Positions 11,435 to 21,997 of a DNA stretch of 64,000 bases are shown piece after piece. This DNA is from Tetrapyrgos nigripes. Its lineage: Eukaryota > Basidiomycota > Agaricomycetes > Agaricales > Campanellaceae. The DNA is taken from positions 409,114 through 473,113 of the forward strand of contig JAACJM010000048.1 of NCBI GenBank assembly GCA_013368315.1, read 5' to 3'. Made by a program: the position numbers and the translations under genes. Every line of letters starts with the position of its first letter. The stretch's first letter is position 1. The notes below the pieces were generated by a model that saw only the letters and a program-made list of their open reading frames with translations, searched no databases and had not been told where the DNA came from.

Positions 11435-12340
11435 CTCAGTCAATTGTCATCTTGACTCTCACTCCCATCCCCTCCACCCCCTTGACCTCTCACTCTCTTC
11501 TGTTTGGCATGTGAACGCATTTCGGTGCTATATGATTCGAGGACGAATTCGTTTCGTTCTCTGGTGCAGATAGAATCTGCTTCTATCTGCGGACACAGGA
11601 CCTGCACATCGATTCTGGACAGTCGAGGTGAGTTATCTTGGGTTGACCTATCTCTCTAGTATCTAAATTCAGTGCTGGCGAGAAGCCACTTGCACTCTGT
11701 TGGGCACTTGTGAAGTATCACGATCGCATCATATCCACAGCTGCAGGCAGAGTTGCAGGATTTGCTACAGTTATCAACCAAACAAGGGAAGTCTCTTTGG
11801 CATTTCAATGTGTTTCGGTGCTACACGATTCAGGGACGAATTCGTTTCTTTCTCTGGTGCAGATAGAATCCGCTTCTATCTGCGGAGACAGGACCTGAAC
11901 ATATCAATCCTGCACACTCAAGGTGAGTTATCTTCCCAAATCGGAGTCTGTGTTGACATATCTCTAGTATCTAAATTCAGTGCTGGTGAGAAGCCACTTG
12001 CACTCTGTTGTGCACTTGTGAAGAACATGATTATTCTAGTGAGTCCTGACACATCTTTTTCCTGCATGTAGCTAAACCACTTGCCAGTGTGGATGTGGAA
12101 ACGGGTGCTCATCTCCAACACACCATTCAGAACAACTTGGAGGCTCTACATAGCACAGCCAGTGAGTTCTCTGACTCTGTCTACAATTGTTGCTAATGCC
12201 GCTACCCCCCTGCAGGTTATCACGATTGCATCATATCCACAGGTACAGGCAGAGCTGCAGAGTTTGCTACAGTCATCAACCAAATGAGGGAAGGGCACTT
12301 GTTGCCGTTGCTAAGGTGTGTCAATGACCCTCGACAATGA
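11435..12340 (+). repeat. Long direct repeat, left copy (internally duplicated)
   Basis: This block resembles 18638-19255 in the same orientation. Shared landmarks include CTCAGTCAATTGTC, TTTCGGTGCTA, TATCTAAATTCAGTGCTGG and GTTGCCGTTGCTAAGG. The left copy contains the first half twice (about 11508-11713 and 11798-12022), so it has been tandemly duplicated with internal deletion. Splice-like boundaries inside suggest it may derive from an exon-rich gene. It lies just before the Tnp2-like gene, with the partner just after. Confidence 0.8.
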
Positions 12341-12689
12341 CAACTTGCAACAGATGACAATAAGGTTCACAATTGGAACACTTGGCCAGAGGACCGAAGA
12401 ATAAGGATGGTGGTCTCCATGACAAACTTTTGTACAACCTTGTTTTCCTCATGCTTTTTATATGGATGGCTTGTCTTTCAGTATTCTCACTTACTCTATG
12501 TTCTCCTCACTTACCAGGGGCTTTAGAAGCTATTGGGCATCCCCAGATCCTGATGTGAGTACAGTTCTTTCATACCACGCACATATGTTGACCATTTTTA
12601 TAGGCCATGTCAGATATCAGTGACTCAGGTCAAGAAACCCCTCGCAATGTGAGTTCAAGTTAACCAATACACTTACTTCCACTCAAATC

Positions 12690-13036
12690 TCTCTTAGTCT
12701 CACTCGCCGTTACCCCCTGAGCTCGTTAATGGAATGAGCAGTCTCAATCTTGAGGAGGAATCTCATATGCCTGGAACTTTCTCGGCCTCAGTGAGTGGCA
12801 CTAGTCAAATGTTTACCCTTCCCTTCACTAAAATTTGGTCAGTCGCTGCTAGCATCTGATCTCCACAATGGACTTGCCACACTTAGTCTTGATGGAACCA
12901 AGTCGCCTAACACCTCAGTGAGTGTTACCAGCTAATGGTACCTTCCTTCCACTGATATCTTTGCTCAGTCACTACTGCCACCAGCATTTGATGTAGTCAG
13001 TAGAATGAATGCTCTTAGTCTTGATGTAAGTGCCAC
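12690..13036 (+). repeat. Three tandemly duplicated short exons
   Basis: Three exon-like units at about 110-bp spacing each follow an AG acceptor (CTCTTAG, TGGTCAG, GCTCAG) and end at a GTGAGT or GTAAGT donor. They encode related peptides of the pattern S-L-L-P/A-x-x-L...M/L-x-x-L-S-L-D, for example SLLPPAFDVV and later MNALSLD. They lie at the 5' end of the Tnp2-like gene. Confidence 0.6.
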
Positions 13037-14048
13037 TCTCGTTCTCCCTGTGAATGTTATTCTCATAGCAATTTAGACCCCAAACAACAACCATGGTGAG
13101 GACACGATTGCGAACCTCATCATGGCAGCGACAATGACTGCGACTAGCACAGACAGTTCCTCGCACAGCAAGCTGTTTTCTTCTTCGGACGATGCCTATC
13201 TGCCTACTAGTGCTCCCTCCCACATGTATCGTCCCTTGCCTCTATCTGATGCCCTTCAGAGTGTACAAGCTACTGTGAATGCACCCAGGGCTGTGTTATC
13301 CCCATCTTGCACACCTGGACGTTGATTTGGATCGGCTTCCTCCTTCTCTTCACCATCACCCCGATGCCAGTCAGGATCAAATCAATCCCCAGGTTCCCTA
13401 CAGTCCACCAGGCCAGTTTGTTCCCCACCACAATTAAACTCAGTATTTACACATCACGATAAAAACGAACTTGACGATTTGGAAGGGATCAACAAGAACT
13501 TACAGGAACAGGAAGAGCTGATTTTTGGTGATGCGTTTTCGTCCTCGGATGCTGAACAGCAAGCTTCAAGGTTGGATTTGGTGCATACTTTCGCCCAGAA
13601 AAACTTGCAACGGGTCACACAGTATTTTGGGAAGGCAACGGATAGGCAGAAGAAGGCGAGGCAGTCTAGTAGCATGAGCTCACCCTTGAAGGTGGAGGAA
13701 GAGTTGACTGAACAGAGGAAAGAATTGCATGAACGTCTTAGGAGTCTCCTAGTCAAAACCGATACAATAAAGCTCTTACACATCCCTAAAGCCCCAGTGA
13801 AAATTAATGCAGGTAAGGTGTGGTCACTGTCTGATTTTTTTCAACATTTCTAATTTGCTTACAGATTATGTCCATCAATCCGACTTCTTTTATATGGATC
13901 AAATCTATCAGGTCCTTGTCCTACTTGCTGTCATTTGCAACATGGTGATAGGTCTGTCCATCGTCCAATGCAACTTCCTTGTCGGGGTATTGGTCATGTT
14001 GGTGAAATTGGGCATGTCTACTGCCCGCCCTGATAATACAGTCAAATA

Positions 14049-14203
14049 CCTCATAATGAATAGTGTTGGGAGACAGCCCAAAGCTATTCATTATGGTGGT
14101 TATTCCTTATGATATATTTTTTTGGCTGTAAACATCAGTTTGGGAGAGCCAAAAGTGTATTTGTTATGACCAATTATTCATTATTACCTTATTCATTATG
14201 AGG
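14049..14203. mobile_element. 155-bp mariner/Stowaway-type MITE
   Basis: The ends are perfect inverted repeats (CCTCATAATGAATA at 14049 and its complement ending at 14203), flanked on each side by TA (14047-14048 and 14204-14205). Small size, no coding potential and a TA target duplication are the signature of Tc1/mariner-derived MITEs. It sits in or next to an intron of the transposase gene, just before the AG at 14250. Confidence 0.8.
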
Positions 14204-15184
14204 TATTGTACTGTACCAGCAACACTCCATACCCTTTCTCACCTTCTCAGGATGAAGTCATTGCTGGTATGCCCAACTCCCTCGCCGGTGCTCTCAAACG
14301 GTTCAGGGCTGAAGGTCGCTTTGACAGCTACGCTACCTGTCCGACGTGCAACTTCACAAATAAAGGAGTCTTGATTGATAACGGACAGTATCATTACCCT
14401 GGGACATGCACCAACCAGGTTGTTGGAGAGAGTGGTGTGTCCATTTGTGGCACCAGCCTCTTGACTTGTTGTTCCGATGGCACATTCCATCCCATAAAAC
14501 CCTACCTAGTCAACTCTTTTCACGACTACCTGGCCCGTTGTCTTAGTGATCCTACCTACCTCGAGTGCTCGAAGAAGGCTGCTGATGATGCTTACAATGC
14601 TATAAGCAGTGGGCAACAACACGATGACATCCAAGATGTGTTCGATGCCAAGTTCACTGATGGATCCTTATTCTTGAATCGTGGTGCCAAGATCTGTCTT
14701 GCTTTCTCCATCCACACAGACTTTCTCAACCCCAACGGTATAACTCACCGTGGCCCCACTCAGTCCATCGGTGTCATATCCTGTGCCAACCTGGCCCTTG
14801 ATCCCTCATACTTGTACCATGCCAGTATCATACCTGGTCCAAAAGAGCCAGACGTCGATGAAATGGACCACTTCGTACGCCCAGTCATCGAGAAGTTTGC
14901 TACGGCCTGGAGACCGGGTTTGAAGGTTTTGCAGACAGCCGATTCCAAGCTGGAATCTGTGGTCGAAGCAGGAATCTTTTTATCTGTCAATGATCTTCCC
15001 GCTGCGTGAAAGGTAGCTGGATTCCAGGGCATCAACTCCAAATTCATATGCACGGTGTGTCCATTGCAAAGCAGGAACCAGATCTTCAATACCAATCACT
15101 CACATTGGAAAACACGAGACGTTAATGAACTACGGCATCTGGCAGAGCAGTATGGAGATGCTGAGACAGTCGCACAACGCAAAT

Positions 15185-16743
15185 GTACTTCATGGCCCGA
15201 TTGGAATCCTTCATGAATAGGGCCTCCAATCGGTCCTCAGCATCCCTGACCTCGTCGAAAACCCCGAAGTTGTCCTTCAGCTCCTTGAGGGTCCACGGAG
15301 CAGGTTCCTCAGGATCCGGGTTGAGGATTTCCGGCTCAAAGAATATGAGCGTGGTGCTGGAGAGATAGGAAAGAGTGAAACTGATTTTTGCGGCATCAGT
15401 CGCGTATGCCTTGGGACAGTTCTGGAGATTGATCTGGATCTGGATCAGGAACGGACGGAGCTTCTTCGGATCCGACCCATCGAAGACGTCGGGTTGCTTC
15501 ACTTCTGTCTTTTCACTGTGACCAGGTGTAACCTTTCCGATGATCTCGTTGAAACTTTGGAGGGCAGTAATGAACTGTCTCCTTTCCTCATCATCGTCGT
15601 CGGAATCATCAGAACCATCTTCTCCTCCCGGAGGCCCACCATCCGGTGGTCCTCTGCCACCGTCATCAGATCCGCCTCCTCCACCACCCTGGTGTTGTTC
15701 ATTGTCGTCCCCGTCATTTCCCTGATCATACTGTTGGCCCGGTGGAGGACCACGGCCGTCATCAGGATTGGTGGGTGTACGCAAGGGTCCTGCTCGAGAG
15801 GATCCTTGAGTTTGCTGTTGGACGTATGAACGGCTTTGGGTTTGTGTAAGGGTTGCGGAGTCTCCTGGCTCTGGGCCATCCCAGCTATTGAGGAATTCCT
15901 TGAACAGACTCATGTGGGGTTTGGTTGGGCTCGGATGTGCGAAAATGCTGCCGGAGCGTCTGTGTTGGCAAATTTGAACGTTACAGAAGAGGTTGGAATA
16001 ATAAGCGTTTTTGAATGGAGTTACCGGAACCATAAGGTTCGGTGTCGGGGAAGGAGTTCGTGGTTGAGAACGTTGGGACATTGTAGACAACAAGAGTGGA
16101 AGTCTAAAATACTGTTAAGTCCGGGCAGATCCTAGCATTAGGAAACATGTCGGACCCGAGCGGAAGTCTTATTGGGGTTTTTGGGAAAGGATAAAGACGA
16201 ATCCGGATGGAACTGGTAGTCTCTGAGATCAAAGTATAAGGAAGACACGGAATGGAATCCGTTAAGACGGTACTATGTTGTCTGAAGTCAGATGAAGTTA
16301 GGAGACCAGCTAATTTGATTTTAGACTTAAGCTATCTACTACAAAGTTGCTAGCTTAAGTACTACTTCAGAAACTATCGGAATGAAGAGGAGTAAGATTG
16401 GGATGGTTCGGAAATGAAGGAAAAGCACATGGTGCTGTTGGAGATGGATGGAGTACTGCGGATGAAGTGGAAACAAAGTGGAAACAAGGTGGAACGGATT
16501 GGAGATGAAGTGGAGTAAGTTTGGAGATTAGATACGAGCTGTCCGGTAGTTATCCGAAATGAATCACGGGTTCCCGGATGGGATCCATTGTGGAGATTAA
16601 TAGTGGAGCTCAGATATGAATTCGGAAATGAATGATCGGAAAGTGTTCGGGATGAAAGGGAATGAAGTTTGAAATAAAAGAAAGAGAAGTTCAGAAAAGA
16701 ATCGGATGCGACCGGAAAGATGTACGGAAGCATAGATATTACA
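15185..16743 (-). mobile_element. gag: Retroelement 5' fragment (leader plus partial gag), reversed
   Basis: Read on the minus strand this is the same leader and gag as at 607-2165, with gag starting at ATG 16081. It stops inside gag at 15185, where the sequence passes directly into transposase codons (CAACGCAAAT). Nothing of pol follows. The far end is the exact element start, TGTAATATC, joined to transposase CTTTTCAAG. Confidence 0.9.
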
Positions 16744-17349
16744 ATCACTTTTCAAGCAGCACAGAGTTCGTTGGTCCTCGCTCTGGTTGCTCAAGTACTG
16801 GGATCCAACTAAGATGCTTGTGATTGATACTATGCATTGCCTCCTTGAGGGCATTGTTCACTACCACTGCTGTCACGTCCTTCGTCTGGATGCCAGTGCA
16901 ATGAAAACCAAAACCGACTCAGAAGATTGTCAATTTGCATATGACTGGCCATGGGTTGACCACTTGGACAAAGTTGCCCCCCCAGGTTGCATGTTGAAGG
17001 AAAAGGATGTCTCACGCGTTGCCAAGCTTCAGACAGCCCTCTGCATTGCCCTTGAAGGTGACAAGGCGCTCATGCTGGACAAATTATGGACCCAGCTATT
17101 TAATTCAGGCAACCTGGATGCGTTGCACTTCGTTGTGCACAGTTTGCAGCTCTTGTTGACCCTAAAGGACATCCAAGATAATGTCACCAATCTTTACCTG
17201 AAGCGAGTCTCTGAGAAATCAAAGGCAAAGCAAGTGGAAACACACTTTCCTTTTGACAAAGAGGCTTGTACAAAATCTCACTTCGTTGCAATTTTAATCA
17301 ACTGGGTAAGAATTTCTATTTCTTTCGCTATTTAGGCAGAGATTAAAAC
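15185..17349. repeat. Large inverted repeat A, right arm
   Basis: Mirror copy of 1-2165, covering the gag fragment, leader and transposase exon. The 5' transposase half on the left of this arm is not present beside the left arm. Confidence 0.9.
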
Positions 17350-18637
17350 AACCCTTTCACTCAAAACACCAGCTTCCTGTCACCGGTTCCCCCGAAACTT
17401 TAGCTTGCATCTGTCACATCATTAAAAACACTTTCACCCCATCATGGGTAAACTCTGTGCCTAAGAACTATGGTGATGTCGCAGCAGGAACTATCAAAAC
17501 TGATGAGTGGAGGACCCTCAGCACCATCTACCTTCCAATTGCCCTCGTAACCTTGTGGGGAGACAAAGATTCTCTGCTGAGCCAAGATCCTAATGTTTTA
17601 CGGATGGTCTTGGACCATACCATGTCGCTCTTCCAGGCCATAATGATAGTTTGCCGGTATACAATGACGTCCGATTGTGCGACTGCATTCCGGGACTTCA
17701 TAGACAGCTGGGTCAACAATTTACGCACTATACATCCTCATACCAGAGAGCATGCTCCTTGTCCCAATATTCATGCAGCAGGGCACATCTATGATTTTTT
17801 GATATGCTATGGGCCTATACTCAACTGGTGGTGCTTTCCGTTTGAGCGCTTGGTCAGAGCGTTACAGAAAATCAATACTAATGATAACATTGGTGGTGAG
17901 TAATGATTGTCTTCATCTATCGTCCTGCTTATATTGTTGTTTAGGTGTTATGGAATCTACAATCATAAAGTCCTTAGTGCATACAGCCAATATTCGCCGC
18001 TGGCTTTGACATCTGGAGTGTCCCGAGGCAGTGAAGCAGCTCAAAGTTCTTTTCAACAAATGTTTTGTGCCAGTAAATGCTACTCCTGTCCAAGAAAACT
18101 GTGAAATCCAAGAAAACTGTGAAATGACAGGCAAAAGAGGTGGACACACCAAGTTTCATGGACACAACTTATCTGCTGTGGAAACGACTCCTGGCAATTC
18201 ACACATTTTCTATCGGTCTCCAGAGTGTGACTCACTTACAGCTGGTCAAATCCAGTTCATCGAAAACCATTCTACTTCGCAAGGTACAGAGATCCTCGTT
18301 CATGTCCAACCATTTCAGGCATTACAAAAGCCTCTTTCCGACCCTTTCCTCTGCTATCCCCACTTCCAGGCCACTACATACTCCTCTCTCAGCACGGAAA
18401 AACATGTCATAGGTTTGGACAAGGTTGTAGCCCATGCAGCTCGTTATGATTACTCTTTCGGGAGATCTGTCCTTGTCAATCTCTCCAGGGCTTGACCAGA
18501 AGGAGAAGAAAATGTAACATCATAATTCATGTATATGTACATGTACTGTCCATTATGTCCTGTCACATTTTCAATCCGACTGGTAAGCTCCCAGAACCTG
18601 CAGGCATTGCCGGCCTCCAAAAAGAGTCAAGACTCAA

Positions 18638-19255
18638 CTCAGTCAATTGTCGTCTTGACTGTCACTCTCATCCCCCTTGCTTGACCTCTCATTCTCATCT
18701 ATTTGGCATTCGAATGTGTTTCGGTGCTACATGATTCGGGGACGAATTTGTTTCATTCTCTGGTGCATATAGAATTCGCTTCTATCTGTGGACACAGGAC
18801 CTGCACATATCGTCGAGGTGAGTTATCTTCCCAAATCGGAGTCTGCATTGACCTATCTCTCTAGTATCTAAATTCAGTGCTGGCGAGAAGCCACTTGCAC
18901 TCTGTTGGGTACTTGTGAAAAACATAATTATTCCAGTGAGTCCTGACACGTCTTTTTCCTGCATGTAGCTAAACTACTGGCCAGCGTGGATGTGGAAACG
19001 GGTGCTCATCTTCAACACACCATTCAGAACGAGTCGGGAGCTCTACATAGCACAACCGGTGAGTTCTCTTCTGACTCTGTCTATAATTGATGCTAATGCT
19101 GCCACCCCTGCAGGTTATCACAATCACATCATGTCCACAAGCAGAGTTGCAGAATTTGCTATGGTCATCAACCAAACGAGGGAAGGGCCCTTGGTGCTGG
19201 ATATAAGTCTAGTAGTTGCCGTTGCTAAGGTGCGTCAATAACCCTTGACAATGAC
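18638..19255 (+). repeat. Long direct repeat, right copy
   Basis: Single copy of the block seen duplicated at 11435-12340, same orientation, ending at the GTTGCCGTTGCTAAGG landmark. It begins about 140 bases after the transposase stop codon. Confidence 0.8.
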
Positions 19256-21997
19256 CTTTCAGGACGATTTTTGATATGCTTCCCTGCAGAACTGGACGGT
19301 GAGCTTTACTGGCATCATCTATGGAACAATTGGCTTTGCAGACCCCCATGATGAAAAGTTGTGGATCTTCTGTACAGTTTGCAGTCTCCATCGAGTTCGT
19401 CGCTACCACCTTCTCTGCTGCGTGAAACTGTTTTCTTGCCTGGACTCAATACAGGCTTGGTGCTGTGTCTCCAAGCCAACTTGGTTGGTGACTAAATCCC
19501 TCACCAGTGTGGATGTGAAGGGCCTTGATCCTACCAGAGTCATTTTCCTTGCCTACTCCCAGTCCAATTCAAAATCAACAGCGTCAAGGTCTATTGATAC
19601 TAGATGACCTTTACGACTTTGACTCTGACCCTAAATCCAAGTCTGAGTCATGATATGAGGTCTAGCTATAGTATTAGATGGTGCCAACAAGAACTAGGTA
19701 TGTCTTCTCCATGTCTTCTCGCTATCGACTAACTCAAAATCACCATGTCCAGAAATAGTGACATTTTTGCAATGACAACTCTCATTGTCAAACAAGCAGC
19801 GCTCCGATCTCAAGCTTCAAGAATGAAGCTCTGTAAATATCTCTAGGGCCTTTGACCGAAACTCGTGGCATTGGATCTGTTCCATGACTCCTCATTTCCG
19901 ATTTCATCCCATCTTACATGCTCATTGCTCAGCTCGTATTTTTTCGGACATATGTTGCTGTCTCTATGGCTCAGTCAGTGCAAGAATTGTTATGTCTTTT
20001 CATAATTGACAGACGGTGAGTCATGTCTGTGATCTTTCGTCTGAATATACATTCATGGGTCACTCTCAGGTTACTTTTTTTTTTTTGGATCCCAGTTTAT
20101 TTGCCATGGTGCTAGTGCATATGGTAGTGACTACCTATTGTAGTAAGATCACGGAGTGTCCAACGTGTGTCTACCAGGTCATTGGATGGCAATGGATGCT
20201 CAGGTTACTTTATATCTACAAAACACCTCCTGGACCTGCACTTTCCTGTCTTTCGTGAAGATTGGATCCTTGGTGCTCCAGTACCATGCTACTCGTGTCA
20301 AAAATGAGCAAGGTATCTCTATCTCTATTTTCCTTCTTGCATCATCATTGACAGTATACAGTATATTGCAGTCTTTTCCTTGTCGATGAAGCATTTTCGC
20401 AATCGTCTATGGCTTATTATGGATTCCAGCGGCCTTACACATTCACTGCTTCCCAACCTACTCATACTATGTGCAGCGTTGGGCTTCTTCAACTCTGTGT
20501 TGTACTCCGCAATATTGGACCTGGACGCCACTCTAAATACCCTAATGATTTCTGTCAAAGACTCATACACGATGTGGGTTTGGGAAGCTTCATTTGGAGG
20601 TGGGGATTTTTGGTGGTTAGGTGAAAAGCACAAGGATATGGCAAATGACTGCGGGTAAGTTATCTCTGCCAATCTTTTTTTTCCAGCACAGCTCATAGAC
20701 ATTAATGCACTATAGGGCACTTTGCTAGACACATCTTGATCTTGAGGCACTCAAGCCCTCTCTCATTGTCTCATCCTTCATGAAAACAGTCGCTCCCATT
20801 TTAACTCCTTGTCCAAATCAAGGTTGTATACGAAATACTTCGCCGAGGTCAGCTAACACAATCTCTGCATACATCTCATAAGCCTCGCTGACACCGTATT
20901 GCAGTACGTGGTTACCTGAAGATTCTGAAGCAAGTGCTACCTCACATCCATTTGTTTCTCCATTGTGGAGGTCATAATGATACGCTGGCGTATGTTCGCC
21001 ACCCTTCACCCAGTGCTGCCAAGGCTCGGAACGTCCCAATCAATCTTCCATGAGAGATGGACGATCACTGCCAAGAACACTTTGGCTACCACCGTGATGA
21101 TAGAGACCAGCTGAGAGATGGAGACGGGGGTGAGAATGGATATTTGGTCTGTCTGGGACGCCATAGGGCTGGACGTGCGCTGAGTTTTTTTGGTCATGAT
21201 GAGAGCACTGGTGTTGACTTTCACTACCCCTGACCCTTTATTTCTGACATTAGAAACATAAGCACAAGCCACTTTAATCTACTATGGACTTTAAATGGTT
21301 TCTGCTGAAAAAAAGAATATATTTTTTCTCATAGAAAGGTGCAAGATCTTATCCTACATTCATCTACATTATTTGTACAGAAAGTTGTAGGAAAATAATA
21401 TCTTTTGTATTTAAGATATATTTCCTTCTTTGTCACTCATAGTTTGGCTTTCAGCCACCCAAAAGACAAAGGAATTGAATCACATTCTATTTTCAGATTG
21501 ATTTAGTTTCTTCTCCCGGAAACGGAATGCGCAGTTGTCGCGCGGTACCCGCACGGAAACCACTCGCTTTTCGCACTAACTTCTCCCGATCTCCGACGAT
21601 CTCCATGCATTCCTCGAGCGAAGTTTGACAACTTCGCTCATTCACTGATGCATGCCACCGGGTCGGACTGTATTCAACTAGCTCAAGTATAGGTTATATT
21701 TGAGCAAGGGAGGACAGAAATTATACGGCACAAGTCCAAGAAACTAGTGAGGCCTGACCTTGGTGCTGCCACCTCTCGATTTCCGTTATGTACACGCCTC
21801 GGAAATAATTCTGCGCACCGTCCGTATTACGAGTACGCTCGAAAAGTATACGGGTTCTGTACCAGCCACACCACAAAAATTGACACAGTGAGATATTGAA
21901 AAACAGACCAATTAGTACGGCGAAATATTGGCTGGTTCTGGAATAGGGAAATATTCCGTCAACGTCTTGCTGAAGTATTAGTGATATTTTCTTGCGA
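19256..21997. other. No gene recognised; possible relics
   Basis: Open stretches near 19.3-19.6, 20.0-20.7 and (minus strand) 20.8-21.3 kb have splice-like borders but I cannot join them or assign a family. An AT-rich, T-run-rich stretch lies at 21.30-21.45 kb. The next repeat probably extends left of 21998, because its partner arm is cut by the window edge. Confidence 0.4.

Larger units (their letters stand above)
12600..18495 (+). pseudogene. Tnp2-like (EnSpm/CACTA-type) transposase, disrupted
   Basis: Exons in order: short repeated leader exons (12.69-13.04 kb); an acidic helical region (13.48-13.81 kb); a hydrophobic helix-rich segment (YQVLVLLAVICNM, 13.86-14.03 kb); the Cys motif YATCPTCNF with later CG; the core DGSLFLNRGAK and IIPGPKEPDVDEM; a Cys/His segment (FICTVCPLQS); then, after the retroelement insert, RVRWSSLWLLKYWDP. 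Later exons 17340-17895 and 17945-18495 encode the C-terminal helical region with ILNWWCFPFE. Lesions: TGA at 15007-15009 and 18007-18009 with the frame continuing, a 155-bp MITE near the 14.0-14.25 kb intron, and insertion of a gag fragment at 15185-16743. Removing that insert would rejoin RK to SLFK in frame. Plavaka is a related alternative label. Confidence 0.8.

Noticed and set aside
13454..13783. Minus-strand frame rich in Ser/Cys
   Set aside because: Antisense shadow of the transposase exon at 13.48-13.81 kb.
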